Part shown: piece by piece, positions 18,117 to 28,854 of the stretch
Layout of the letters: each line of letters starts with the position of its first letter
Numbering within the stretch: the first letter of the stretch is position 1
Program-made: the position numbers and the translations under genes
The notes under the pieces: generated by a model
Database searches by the model: none
Told to the model about the DNA's origin: nothing
What the model saw: only the letters and a program-made list of their open reading frames with translations
From: Sebaldella termitidis ATCC 33386
GTDB taxonomy: Bacteria > Fusobacteriota > Fusobacteriia > Fusobacteriales > Leptotrichiaceae
NCBI RefSeq assembly: GCF_000024405.1
Contig: NC_013517.1
Location: 620,001-684,000, forward strand
Length of the DNA: 64,000 nucleotides
Direction: 5' to 3'

Positions 18117-18896
18117 GTGAAACATAATGTAAAAGTAAATAAGCTGTCATTCAGCTATAATAACAATAATATACTGAATGAAGTGAATATTGACATAAAA
18201 AAGGGAGAGTTCACGGGAATACTGGGACCTAACGGCTGCGGCAAATCAACGCTTCTAAAAAATATACTGAGATATTTACAGCCGGAAAACGGGGTTATAG
18301 AAATTAAAGATAAAAATATAAAAGATTATAAACAAAAAGATCTGGCGAAAACACTGGGTTTTGTACCGCAAAAATCGTCTCTTTCCATGCCGCTTACCGT
18401 AGAGGATGTTGTTTATATGGGCAGGGTAGCGCATATGAAAAACAGCTGGGCGGGCTTTAGTGAAAATGATAATAAAATAGTAGATGATGTAATAAGAATA
18501 TTAAAGCTGGAAAAATTCAGAAAAAGACCTGCTTTTTCATTATCAGGCGGTGAATTTCAGAGGGTTCTTCTGGCACGGGCTTTGGTTCAGGAGCCGGAAA
18601 TATTGCTTCTTGATGAGCCTACATCAGCTCTTGATATTAATTATGCTCTTGAGATAATGAGACTTACCTCGCATTTTGTAAAAGAAGGCAGACTTACCGG
18701 AATAATGGTACTGCATGATTTGAATCTTGCGGCAATGTACTGTGATAATATAATATTTTTGAAAGACGGAAAAGTAAAGTATACAGGAAGTCCGACAGAG
18801 CTCTTTACTTCGGAGGTACTGGAGGAAATATACGGCTTTAAATGTGAAATAGTAAATAACGGTGATTATCCTTATGTATTACCGCATAAATTATAA
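18117..18896 (+). CDS. ABC transporter ATPase, FecE/BtuD/HmuV type
   Basis: 259 residues: Walker A GPNGCGKST near residue 38, Q-loop FVPQKSSLSMP, signature LSGGEFQRVLLARAL, Walker B ILLLDEPTSALD and H-loop VLHDLNLAA. Energises the permease encoded 2 bases upstream. The GTG/ATG area sits directly after the permease stop with GGGAGG, so translation is coupled. Confidence 0.94.
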   Translation: MKHNVKVNKLSFSYNNNNILNEVNIDIKKGEFTGILGPNGCGKSTLLKNILRYLQPENGVIEIKDKNIKDYKQKDLAKTLGFVPQKSSLSMPLTVEDVVYMGRVAHMKNSWAGFSENDNKIVDDVIRILKLEKFRKRPAFSLSGGEFQRVLLARALVQEPEILLLDEPTSALDINYALEIMRLTSHFVKEGRLTGIMVLHDLNLAAMYCDNIIFLKDGKVKYTGSPTELFTSEVLEEIYGFKCEIVNNGDYPYVLPHKL

Positions 18897-18955
18897 CTGT
18901 GCCTTTGCAGTTAACTGAATGGCATAGAGCTTTTAGACAGAAAAAGGAGGAAGAA

Positions 18956-19828
18956 ATGTACAAAAAGAGAATAATAATGTTTCTTATGATAGTTTTGGGT
19001 GCACTGGGATTAATTTCCTGCGGAAAAGAACCAGAGGCAAAAGAAGAAGCTGTAAAAGAAACTACAGTATATAAAAAAATAGTTGTGCTGGATCCGGCAG
19101 TAGTAGAGATGTTATACCTTCTGAATGCCGAAGACAGAATAGCAGCAGTAGCACATTCACAGACAACAGGTATATGGCCTGAGGATAAAACTAAGGATCT
19201 GCCTGATGTGGGAACTTTGGCAAAGCCTTCTCTGGAAAAAATAATTTCCTTTTCACCTGATCTGGTGGTATTAAGTATACATTCCACAGGTCTGGCTAAA
19301 GATCTGGAAGCACACGGTATCAAAACTGTATCTTTTCCTGCCAACAGTTTTGATGATATATTTAATAATTTTCTTGAGGTGGGGAAATTAATAGGAAAAG
19401 AAAACGAAGCACAAAAAATAACAGCAGAAAAAAAAGAAAAACTGGAAGAAATAAAGAAATCAGAACCGCTTAATAAAAAAGGCGCTTTTATATATTCTGC
19501 TTCACCTATGATGGCTTTCGGAGAGAATTCACTTCCGGGAGAGGTTTTGAAGATTTACGGTGTAGAAAATCTTACAGATAAGGTAAAAGGTGAAAGACCA
19601 ATACTGACACCCGAATATGTCATAGAAGAGAATCCTGATTTTCTTCTTGTAGGACTCGGAGTAAGCAGCGAAGATGAAATAGTAACTGCAAATCCGCAGT
19701 TAAAAGATACAAATGCAGTAAAGAATAAAAATATAATAAAAGTAAATTCACAGGCTCTGCTTAGAGGCTCGCCGAGAATAGTAGACGAAACTATGAATCT
19801 GTATGAAGAAATCAAAAATTTAAAGTAG
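18956..19828 (+). CDS. Periplasmic-binding lipoprotein, FecB/BtuF/HmuT type
   Basis: 290 residues. Lipoprotein signal with lipobox LISC at about residues 18-21, then an acidic linker and a class III binding fold: KIVVLDPAVVEMLYLL, AVAHSQTTGIWPE, VGTLAKPSLEKIISFSPDLVV, and a C-terminal PEYVIEENPDFLLVG and GSPRIVDE. It would bind incoming heme (or another chelate) in the periplasm and deliver it to the permease. Start 18956 follows AAAGGAGGAAG; a 19-residue upstream extension has none. Confidence 0.9.
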   Translation: MYKKRIIMFLMIVLGALGLISCGKEPEAKEEAVKETTVYKKIVVLDPAVVEMLYLLNAEDRIAAVAHSQTTGIWPEDKTKDLPDVGTLAKPSLEKIISFSPDLVVLSIHSTGLAKDLEAHGIKTVSFPANSFDDIFNNFLEVGKLIGKENEAQKITAEKKEKLEEIKKSEPLNKKGAFIYSASPMMAFGENSLPGEVLKIYGVENLTDKVKGERPILTPEYVIEENPDFLLVGLGVSSEDEIVTANPQLKDTNAVKNKNIIKVNSQALLRGSPRIVDETMNLYEEIKNLK

Positions 19829-19837
19829 AGGTATAAA

Positions 19838-20629
19838 ATGAAATTTTATGTGATTTCAATTATATTAACCGTTACAGCTTTATTTGTTCCGGTAATACAG
19901 CCCGCAATAGCAGGCGCAGGTGAAGATACAATAGCTGTAAGTCTCGAAAGTCTTGAATCAATGGATGGAGATGATGCCGGCGGCGGTAACGGCATGGAGT
20001 TACCTGAGGGTGGTGGAGGCAGCGGAGGCATCCCTCAGACGGAACAAAAACAAGTAACTCAAAAACATGAAGAAGTTACAAAAAACATACAGACAGAAAA
20101 ATCTGTAAATAATAACAAAACAGCAAGTACAAGTGAAAATTCTTCCAATGTAACAAAATCAGCTGGTTCTGAATCAACCGGGCAGGATAATACAGGCAAT
20201 TCCGGTGTTAATGGCGGAAGAGCCGGAAGTCCCGGAGGAGACGGAACCGGAGGAACACCCGGCGGAAAAGGAAAAGAAGGAGGAACCGGAAGTAAAGGTT
20301 CCGGCAATAATCCGATCGGTAAGAATCCTGATCCTGCACCAAAAACAACAACCAATTATGGATGTGTAAACGGGAAAGGATATAAAATGGTAACAAAACC
20401 CAAGATCAAATTAAACAGGGCACAGACACTGACTATACCATCAGGGACAAGGGTTACTGTAAACGGAGCTTTTAGTGCAAACGGTTCTCTGAATGTTTCA
20501 GGAGTCAGCGGAGGAAATGCCGAGGCACAGAGATTGGCAAGAAATGCAGCCTCAGGAATAAAAGTAAATGTAATAGACAAAACAATAACAAAATGTAATG
20601 TGACAATTACATATACTCTGGCTGAATAG
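19838..20629 (+). CDS. tonB: TonB-like energy transducer with glycine-rich linker
   Basis: 263 residues. One N-terminal membrane anchor (FYVISIILTVTALFVPVI), then about 150 residues of low-complexity linker rich in Gly, Ser, Thr and Asn (for example DGTGGTPGGKGKEGGTG), and a compact C-terminal domain: IPSGTRVTVNGAFSANGSLN, SGVSGGNAEAQRLARNAASG, CNVTITYTLAE. The beta-alpha-beta order and position fit the TonB C-terminal domain. The usual Pro/Lys/Glu spacer is replaced by a glycine-rich one, and two cysteines flank the C-terminal domain and could form a disulfide. TonB is the one part otherwise missing from this exbB-exbD-receptor operon. Assigned from architecture and context. Confidence 0.65.
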   Translation: MKFYVISIILTVTALFVPVIQPAIAGAGEDTIAVSLESLESMDGDDAGGGNGMELPEGGGGSGGIPQTEQKQVTQKHEEVTKNIQTEKSVNNNKTASTSENSSNVTKSAGSESTGQDNTGNSGVNGGRAGSPGGDGTGGTPGGKGKEGGTGSKGSGNNPIGKNPDPAPKTTTNYGCVNGKGYKMVTKPKIKLNRAQTLTIPSGTRVTVNGAFSANGSLNVSGVSGGNAEAQRLARNAASGIKVNVIDKTITKCNVTITYTLAE

Positions 20630-20644
20630 AACAGGAGTGATAAA

Positions 20645-21403
20645 ATGAAAGATACAATAATAAACCACATGAACCATGATCATATGGATGCTCTTATGGT
20701 TCTGGTGAGGTATCATAACGGAAAAGAAGATGTGAATAATGCAAAAATGCTTGATGTAGATAATAGAGGAATGAAAATTCTTGTAAATGAGGCAGAGGAG
20801 GTTTTTGTACCTTTTGGTAAGGATACGGAACTGTCTGAAGTAAAAGACGAATTGATAGATATGTTAAAAACAGCAAGAACAGCACTGGGGATAGAAAAAA
20901 AGCCGGGCGGACATATGAATGAGGCAGTAAAATATATCTCTGAATTTGGTTCTGTAGTATTGGGAACAGTAAATGCAGAAAGTGAACCGAATGTAACTTA
21001 TGCTCCTTATTTAAGATATGAAGATAAAAATTATATTTATATAAGTAAAATAGGTGTACATTATGATAATTTGAAAAATAACGGTAAGCTCGAGCTTCTG
21101 TTTCTGGAAGATGAGACAAAGGCGAAGGCTGTCACTGTAAGACAGCGTGTAAGATTCAAGGCACAGGCAGTTTTTCTGGAAAGAGATGAAAAATTCGGGA
21201 AAATAATGGATGCTTTTGAAGAAAAAGCCGGAAATACAATGAAAATAATGAGAGATATGACCGACTTTCATCTGGTGGAGCTGATATTTTTGGAAGGCAG
21301 CTTTGTAAAAGGGTTTGGGCAGGCATATACTATATCTGAAAGCGGTGAAATGGAACCGCTGACTTCGGATAAGCTTGGCAGAACACATGAAAGCAAAGAA
21401 TAG
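20645..21403 (+). CDS. hugZ: HugZ-family heme utilisation protein
   Basis: 252 residues. N-terminal DUF2470-like part (INHMNHDHMDALMVLVRYH) followed by a split-barrel pyridoxamine-phosphate-oxidase-like domain (GSVVLGTVNAESEPNVTYAP, FVKGFGQAYTI). Length and domain order match the Helicobacter/Campylobacter HugZ/ChuZ type, where a C-terminal histidine binds heme; here His248 lies in the tail LGRTHESKE. Role: heme binding or breakdown after import. Whether it is an oxygen-using heme oxygenase in an anaerobe is doubtful; heme storage or hand-off to HutW is also possible. 15 bases after the TonB-like gene. Confidence 0.85.
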   Translation: MKDTIINHMNHDHMDALMVLVRYHNGKEDVNNAKMLDVDNRGMKILVNEAEEVFVPFGKDTELSEVKDELIDMLKTARTALGIEKKPGGHMNEAVKYISEFGSVVLGTVNAESEPNVTYAPYLRYEDKNYIYISKIGVHYDNLKNNGKLELLFLEDETKAKAVTVRQRVRFKAQAVFLERDEKFGKIMDAFEEKAGNTMKIMRDMTDFHLVELIFLEGSFVKGFGQAYTISESGEMEPLTSDKLGRTHESKE

Positions 21404-21433
21404 AACAAATGGAGATAGAGAGAAAGGAAAAAT

Positions 21434-22681
21434 ATGTTTGAAAAGCGTTTTAAGTCACATCATGATGTAAAATCAATCATTGGTGCAAAATTTAAATCAT
21501 CTAAAAGAATGGGAACACCAGAAGAGATAAAAGTTCTTTTTGATTCGGAACCGAAAGATGAAACAGGAATTTTATATATTCATACTCCTTTCTGTGATAA
21601 GATCTGTTCATTCTGTAATTTGAACAGAAAGCAGCTGGACAATGACCTTGAGGAGTATACAGATTTTTTAATAAGCGAGTTTGAAAAATACGGGGCTACT
21701 AATTATATGAGACACAAAAGGCTGGAAGTAGTTTACTTTGGCGGCGGGACACCTACTATTTTTAAAGCCGGACAGCTTGAGAGAATATTGGAGTCTATAA
21801 ATAAAAATTTTATCCTGAAAGATAACTGTGAATTTACTTTTGAAACAACACTTCATAATCTTACGGATGAGAAGCTGGAAGTAATGGAAAGACTAGGGGT
21901 AAACAGATTAAGTATAGGAATACAGACTTTTTCCGATAGGGGAAGAAAAATATTAAACAGAACTTATGATAAAGAAACAGCAGTGAAAAGGCTGGGAGAA
22001 ATAAAAGCAAAGTTTAAGGGACTTGTCTGTGTGGATATTATTTATAATTATCCTGACCAGACTCCTGAGGAAGTGAAGGAAGATGCAGAGATAGTGCATA
22101 GTCTGAATATAGACAGTTCGAGTTTTTATTCACTGATGATACATGAAGGTTCGAAAATGTCAAAAGATATTAAGGATGATGTTTTTCATCTGGATTATAA
22201 ACTTGAAACTGATAAGGAACTGCATAATACATTCATGAATACACTTTTGGATACAGGAGAGTATGAAATACTTGAAATAACTAAAATAAATAAAAAGGGC
22301 AGAGATAAGTATAAATATATTACACTGTCAAACAAGGGAACAGATATTTTGCCGGTGGGACTCGGAGCAGGAGGAAAACTGGGGAATTATGAGATGTTCA
22401 GAATGAATTATGAAAGGCAGTTCTTTTCATACAGCAGTGACGAAGAACAGAGGATAAAAAATTTAAGCGGATTATTCCAGTATCCGGAAGTGTACTTTGA
22501 AGACATAAAGAAATTTGTGCCGGATAATACTTTTAATAAAATCTATAAATTGCTTGAGGGGATGAAAGAAAAGGAATTAATGGATATAAACAAGGATCAT
22601 ATAGAATTAAAAGGCGATGGTTTGTTTTGGGGAAATACAATAGGGCGTGAAGTAATTTCAATTAGTTTAGAGGAGGAATAA
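21434..22681 (+). CDS. hutW: Anaerobic heme-degrading radical SAM methyltransferase (HutW/ChuW type)
   Basis: 415 residues, HemN-like radical SAM fold. The 4Fe-4S cluster ligands are Cys54, Cys58 and Cys61 in CDKICSFC, followed by YFGGGTPT, a SAM-binding glycine motif, and RLSIGIQTF. The heme-operon setting and start FEKRFKSHHDVK point to the ChuW/HutW/HmuW branch, which methylates and opens the heme ring without oxygen to give anaerobilin and free iron, rather than HemN coproporphyrinogen oxidase or HemW. Overlap with the next gene is nil (1-base gap), suggesting coupled synthesis with its flavodoxin. Confidence 0.87.
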   Translation: MFEKRFKSHHDVKSIIGAKFKSSKRMGTPEEIKVLFDSEPKDETGILYIHTPFCDKICSFCNLNRKQLDNDLEEYTDFLISEFEKYGATNYMRHKRLEVVYFGGGTPTIFKAGQLERILESINKNFILKDNCEFTFETTLHNLTDEKLEVMERLGVNRLSIGIQTFSDRGRKILNRTYDKETAVKRLGEIKAKFKGLVCVDIIYNYPDQTPEEVKEDAEIVHSLNIDSSSFYSLMIHEGSKMSKDIKDDVFHLDYKLETDKELHNTFMNTLLDTGEYEILEITKINKKGRDKYKYITLSNKGTDILPVGLGAGGKLGNYEMFRMNYERQFFSYSSDEEQRIKNLSGLFQYPEVYFEDIKKFVPDNTFNKIYKLLEGMKEKELMDINKDHIELKGDGLFWGNTIGREVISISLEEE

Positions 22682-22682
22682 A

Positions 22683-23183
22683 ATGAAAACACTTGTAACA
22701 TATTCAACATTGACAGGGAACACAAAAAAAGTAGCAGAGGCTGTGTTTGAAGCAGTCAGCGGTGAAAAAGAAATAATGGATATAAAAAGCATAAAAGAAA
22801 CAGACGGATATGACAGAATACTTGTAGGATACTGGGTTGATAAAGGTGATGCAAATGAAGAGGCTAAAAAATTCATGGAAACACTGAAAAATAAAAAAGT
22901 AGGAACATTTGGAACTTTGGGTGCATATCCTGATTCAGAGCATGCACAAAAGTGTGTGGAAAAAATAAGTGAAGCATTAAAAGCAAATGGTAATACAGTA
23001 GTTGCAGAATTTATATGTCAGGGCGCGATAGATCCTAAAATAATAGAAACAATGAGAAAAATGGGATCGAACGGACCGCATGCACCTACGCCGGAAAGAG
23101 AAGCAAGATGGGCTGAAGCAGCAAAGCATCCAAATGAAGCAGATTTTTCAGCTGCCAAGGATGTTTTCGGGAAATTAGATTAA
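22683..23183 (+). CDS. Flavodoxin-family protein linked to heme degradation
   Basis: 166 residues. FMN phosphate loop STLTGNTKK at residues 8-16; WVDKGDANE and GTLGAYPDSEHA fill the other FMN loops. In fusobacterial heme loci a flavodoxin is the electron donor or anaerobilin-handling partner of the radical SAM enzyme (family knowledge recalled, not tested here). The C-terminal extension rich in His/Pro/Ala (GPHAPTPEREARWAEAAKHP) is longer than in classical flavodoxins and could hold porphyrin. Last gene of the ten-gene operon; a terminator follows. Confidence 0.88.
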   Translation: MKTLVTYSTLTGNTKKVAEAVFEAVSGEKEIMDIKSIKETDGYDRILVGYWVDKGDANEEAKKFMETLKNKKVGTFGTLGAYPDSEHAQKCVEKISEALKANGNTVVAEFICQGAIDPKIIETMRKMGSNGPHAPTPEREARWAEAAKHPNEADFSAAKDVFGKLD

Positions 23184-23258
23184 ACATATTGTTTGGAAAT
23201 AACTGTGCTCTCTTAATAAATATTATATAAAGACTATTTAACTTTCAGTAGTAAGAAT

Positions 23259-23310
23259 GGAACCTAAAAAATACAGAATATACTGTAAAATTTTTGAAGG
23301 TTCCTTTTTT
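23259..23310 (+). terminator. Terminator of the heme operon
   Basis: GGAACCT (23259-23265) pairs with AGGTTCC (23298-23304); an inner AAAAATACAG/CTGTAAAATTTTT helix extends it, and six T follow. Confidence 0.85.
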
Positions 23311-23546
23311 ATGTAAAGAAGCAGGCTGGAAATGAAAATATTATGCAAAAAAAGATATATGAAAATGAACAGAAAAATTTCAAAACCGGAGACAGATAAC
23401 CTCACATTTATCAAAGTATTTTGCAGGAATATAAAAACAGGGATAAAAATCCCTGTATCTATTAATTTTATTAAGTTTTCTAGAGTTTCTACAGAAATTG
23501 GGACACTCTCTGGAAACACTTTAAAGGTCAGAATATTTTCTTGGAC
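23311..23546. other. Spacer between heme operon and guanine deaminase
   Basis: 236 bases without a supported gene. A 72-codon rightward frame exists (23332-23550) but has no ribosome site and runs through the guaD terminator, so I do not call it. Confidence 0.5.
23430..23456 (-). terminator. Terminator of guaD
   Basis: ACAGGGAT and ATCCCTGT (23437-23456) form the hairpin; on the minus strand TTTTTATATT follows. Confidence 0.75.
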
Positions 23547-24830
23547 TTAAAATCTCTCTCTGTTTATCTCTTTCCCCGAAACAAACATTTTTATAATATC
23601 TTCTTTTGCACCGAAATAAATATATTTTTCAAGTCTTTCCTGAATAGTTTTATTGCTGCCTCCGCTTAGTTCATTATCATTTATAATCAAAGCATCGAAT
23701 TCATAATCTTTCTCAAAGCTCCCGACTTTTCCGAAAAACTCTCCTCCGCCTTTTGTAGCCATAAAAAAAGCTTCTGAGATGCTCAGGGAATGAAAAGTCC
23801 TGTCAGCATAAACACTGTACATTTTTGAAGCATGTATAGCGGAAATAATTGTTTCGGGTATGGATATAGTATGACCGCCGGCAATATCAGTTCCTATTCC
23901 CACTTTTACGTTATTATCCAAAAATTTTCTTATAGGGGCTATTCCGCTGGAAAGATTAAAATTTGAAGTAGGACAGTGAGCTACAAAAACTCCTTTTTCC
24001 TTCATTAATTTTATTTCGTCATCGGTATTATGAATACAGTGAGCCATTATCGTAGGTCTGTCGCCGAACATTTTGTAGTGGTTATAGACTCCTGCATAAG
24101 TTTCTATTTCTTTGTGCAATTCCTTTACCCATTCAATTTCTGACAGATTTTCCGACAGATGTGACTGAACAGGAACATTATATTTTTCTGAAAGCTTTGA
24201 CAGACCATCCATCAGCTCAGGGGTACATGTGGGAATAAATCTGGGAGTAATGATAGGCTTTATCATGCTGTCAGGCTTATTATATTTTTTTATAAAATAT
24301 TCAGTTTCTTCAAGAGATTTTTTATAGTTTTCAGTTAGATATGAAGGAGAATTCCTGTCCATATTTACTTTGCCTATATATGCCCCAAGACCTGATTCCA
24401 GAAATAAGTCAGCGAGAATTTCGGTAGATTCTAGATGAAGTGAGGAGAAAACCACACTTCTTGCAGTTCCGTGCATATATAATGCCTTTATAAATTTTTT
24501 ATAAATTTCTTCTGCATATTTAGTATCGCTAAATTTGGCTTCTTCAGGAAATGTGTAGTTTTCAAGCCACGGTAGAAGCTCATTGTCATAGCCCAGTCCC
24601 AGATTTTCAAACTGCGGGGCATGAAGATGGATATCCACAAATCCCGGAATAATAAGATTTTCTGAAAAATCCAAAATTTCAATGTCAGAATATTCTGCCG
24701 GGAGCTCCTGAACAGTTTCTTTAATTTTATTATTTTCAGTTATGATGTATCCGTTTTCAAGTGTTGTAAATTTATCGGGAGATTCACAGAATATGATATC
24801 ACCCTTGTATATTTTTATTTCTTTTATCAT
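23547..24830 (-). CDS. guaD: Guanine deaminase
   Basis: 427-residue amidohydrolase (Zn TIM barrel) converting guanine to xanthine and ammonia. Metal and substrate motifs: PGFVDIHLHAPQFENLG with the HxH pair and the guanine-specific PQ, WLENYTFPEEAKF, QSHLSEN, MAHCIHN, AHCPTSNFNLSSG and GTDIAGG. These match the GuaD rather than the atrazine-hydrolase branch. Start 24830 has GGAGG six bases upstream. A single-gene unit; the spared purine or ammonia may tie with the uracil genes elsewhere in the window. Confidence 0.93.
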   Translation of the reverse strand: MIKEIKIYKGDIIFCESPDKFTTLENGYIITENNKIKETVQELPAEYSDIEILDFSENLIIPGFVDIHLHAPQFENLGLGYDNELLPWLENYTFPEEAKFSDTKYAEEIYKKFIKALYMHGTARSVVFSSLHLESTEILADLFLESGLGAYIGKVNMDRNSPSYLTENYKKSLEETEYFIKKYNKPDSMIKPIITPRFIPTCTPELMDGLSKLSEKYNVPVQSHLSENLSEIEWVKELHKEIETYAGVYNHYKMFGDRPTIMAHCIHNTDDEIKLMKEKGVFVAHCPTSNFNLSSGIAPIRKFLDNNVKVGIGTDIAGGHTISIPETIISAIHASKMYSVYADRTFHSLSISEAFFMATKGGGEFFGKVGSFEKDYEFDALIINDNELSGGSNKTIQERLEKYIYFGAKEDIIKMFVSGKEINRERF

Positions 24831-24916
24831 AAAAAACCTCCATAGCAAGTTTATGATTTTTTTAATTGGCAAATATATGAAAAATCTGAAAGATCAAAGT
24901 CAGCATGAAACATCTA

Positions 24917-24944
24917 ATTATATAACAATTTCAGAAAAAGTCAA
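24917..24944 (-). promoter_or_regulatory. Promoter of guaD
   Basis: On the minus strand TTGACT (24939-24944), 16-base spacer, TATAAT (24917-24922). Confidence 0.65.
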
Positions 24945-25059
24945 TATTTACAATAAATCGGACTGTTATTATATTCAGATGGAGAAAATATATTTTTTGT
25001 TATAATTATAAAAAATATTTAAATAAAAAGAGATTGGAATGGATTTTGAGGAAAATTAA

Positions 25060-25090
25060 AAGGGACAGTATCATTTTTGATACAGCCCCG
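25060..25090 (-). terminator. Terminator of ligA
   Basis: GTATCA/TGATAC core with outer GGG/CCC pairs; on the minus strand TTTTAATTTT follows. It lies directly after the ligA stop. Confidence 0.7.
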
Positions 25091-25097
25091 TATAATT

Positions 25098-27134
<2,037 letters not shown>

Positions 27135-27193
27135 TTACTATATTTTACTATATTTTTTCCGTAAAGAGAAATATTTTATTTATATCCTACAGT

Positions 27194-27222
27194 TTGACTG
27201 TACAGCAAGAGTAAGATATAAT
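27194..27222 (+). promoter_or_regulatory. Promoter upstream of small membrane-protein gene
   Basis: TTGACT (27194-27199), 17-base spacer, TATAAT (27217-27222); about 85 bases of leader before the gene at 27313. Confidence 0.65.
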
Positions 27223-27312
27223 TATATTGACTAAAATAATGAAAAAAGACTATGGAAAACAATAAATTAAAATGTACAGCTATAATCAAAGAAGGTGCTA
27301 AAAAGGAGGAGT

Positions 27313-27630
27313 ATGGATAAGAAGATCAATGGTAAAAAAATATTATTTTTTATAATAATCATTGCAGTCTGTATTATTACGCAGAAATTTGTACTGGGGA
27401 TTATATTGATAATATTTTTAATAAACAGCCTGAAAGGTAAAAGCAGGAATAACGGAAATGCAAGAACCGGAAAACAGGGAAGAAAAAATTATTATAATCA
27501 GCCATCAGCATTATCAAAACAAGGCGGTCAAAGAAATTTTCCCGTAAATTCAGTAAAAACCGAGGAACAGAAGCAAAGGGAAAAATGGGCAAAACGCAGG
27601 GATAAAGATCCGTGGGAATGGGATGAATAA
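27313..27630 (+). CDS. Small membrane protein of unknown function
   Basis: 105 residues, not recognised. Residues 9-40 are a long hydrophobic stretch that could be one or two membrane helices (ILFFIIIIAVCIITQ and FVLGIILIIFLINSL). The remaining 65 residues are basic and polar, rich in Gly, Asn, Lys and Gln, ending in REKWAKRRDKDPWEWDE. This is a membrane anchor with a cytoplasmic or extracytoplasmic charged tail. AAGGAGGAG just before the ATG supports the start. It has its own strong promoter and no clear terminator before dtd. Confidence 0.7.
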   Translation: MDKKINGKKILFFIIIIAVCIITQKFVLGIILIIFLINSLKGKSRNNGNARTGKQGRKNYYNQPSALSKQGGQRNFPVNSVKTEEQKQREKWAKRRDKDPWEWDE

Positions 27631-27709
27631 AAACCGGCAAAGACATTTTTTTAAAAATGAAAATTCGAATGTAAAACTATCAAAAAATCATAAAATTTTA
27701 CTGAGAATA

Positions 27710-27738
27710 TTGACTTAATCTTATTTTAGTATTATAAT
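27710..27738 (+). promoter_or_regulatory. Promoter of dtd-nlpC unit
   Basis: TTGACT (27710-27715), 17-base spacer, TATAAT (27733-27738), about 25 bases before the dtd start. Confidence 0.7.
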
Positions 27739-27768
27739 TTATATTATTTAGAAAGGTAAGTTATTATA

Positions 27769-28212
27769 TTGAGAATAGTAGTACAGAAAGTAAAGAAAGC
27801 AGAAGTTGTAATAGATGAAAAAACTTACAGCAGTATCGGACACGGCATTGCAGCATTTGTCGGAATAAGCAGAACAGATACAATAACAGATATAAAGTAT
27901 AGTCTGGAAAAATTAATTAATTTAAGAATTTTTGAAGATATGGAAGGTAAGTTGAATTTATCTCTTCTTGATGTAAAGGGCGAACTTTTAGTAGTAAGTA
28001 ATTTTACTGTTTATGGTGATACGAAAAAAGGGAGAAGACCGAGTTATATAGAATCGGCATCTCCGGAAGATGCTGAAAAGCTGTATGATTTATTTTTGGA
28101 AGAATTATCAAAATATAGTATACCGTATGAAACCGGGAAATTCAGGGAGCATATGAATGTTATCCTTGAAAATGACGGACCGGTAACATTGATAATAAAT
28201 AGTAAGGATTAG
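27769..28212 (+). CDS. dtd: D-aminoacyl-tRNA deacylase
   Basis: 147 residues, standard length. It removes D-amino acids from tRNA (D-Tyr-tRNA deacylase). Family motifs: RIVVQKVKKAEV start, VVSNFTVYGDTKKGRRPSY (the SQFTL-like and GxxP regions) and the cross-subunit loop NDGPVTLII, matching the Gly-cisPro type layout. The start codon is TTG with AAAGG eleven bases upstream, an unusual but well supported start since conservation begins at the next residue. Confidence 0.93.
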   Translation: MRIVVQKVKKAEVVIDEKTYSSIGHGIAAFVGISRTDTITDIKYSLEKLINLRIFEDMEGKLNLSLLDVKGELLVVSNFTVYGDTKKGRRPSYIESASPEDAEKLYDLFLEELSKYSIPYETGKFREHMNVILENDGPVTLIINSKD

Positions 28213-28229
28213 TTTCAAAGGAGGAAGGC

Positions 28230-28835
28230 ATGAGAAAGTTTTTTATTTTTTCAGCAACTTTATTTATTTTTTGTTTTTTTATAGGCACTTCAGCAAAGAC
28301 AACCTCTTCCAGCACAAAGAAAAGTACTGCGGCCGGAGATCCCGGTGTATATGATTCAGAATATGTACATGATGAAAAGGTAATTACAAAAAAGGTTACA
28401 CAGCTTAAAGATGACCAGCAGGTAATACTAATGTCAGGAACATTTGATCAGCTTAATGATATCATTGTGGAAAATGAGCTGTTAAAATCATTTGAGAATT
28501 GGAGAGGAACCAGATATTCATGGGGCGGAGATTCTAAAAGCGGGATAGACTGTTCAGCTTTGACAAGAAGGGTTTACAGAGAAGTATTTGAATTTGAGCT
28601 GCCGAGAGTATCGGTAGATCAGGCACAAAGAGGAGTTCACATCTCAAAGTCGGAATTAAGACCCGGAGATATTTTATTTTTCAGACCGGAAAACAGGGTT
28701 AACCATACTGCAGTTTATGTAGGGAATTCTCTGTTTATAAACGCTTCATCATCACAGGGAGTGGTATTGTCGAGTTTGGAGAATAAATACTGGGGGAAAT
28801 ATTTTAAGTATGGTGTGAGAATTGCCGAAAAATAA
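28230..28835 (+). CDS. Secreted NlpC/P60 peptidoglycan endopeptidase
   Basis: 201 residues. Signal peptide about 1-23 (FFIFSATLFIFCFFIGTSA), then a linker and the NlpC/P60 domain: YSWGGDSKSGIDCSALTRRV with catalytic Cys, a HTAVYVG His, and a polar third residue near INASSS. Such enzymes cut the stem peptide of peptidoglycan in the periplasm, as Spr/MepS does. It is 17 bases after dtd and most likely cotranscribed. Confidence 0.9.
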   Translation: MRKFFIFSATLFIFCFFIGTSAKTTSSSTKKSTAAGDPGVYDSEYVHDEKVITKKVTQLKDDQQVILMSGTFDQLNDIIVENELLKSFENWRGTRYSWGGDSKSGIDCSALTRRVYREVFEFELPRVSVDQAQRGVHISKSELRPGDILFFRPENRVNHTAVYVGNSLFINASSSQGVVLSSLENKYWGKYFKYGVRIAEK

Positions 28836-28854
28836 TTTTTGAAATAAATGAAAG

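Noticed and set aside
20059-20355. Proline-rich leftward frame of 98 codons opposite the TonB-like gene
   Set aside because: It is the complement of the glycine-rich linker (GGN codons read as Pro), with no ribosome site.
23332-23550. 72-codon rightward frame after the heme operon
   Set aside because: No ribosome site, odd composition, and it runs through the guaD terminator into the guaD stop.
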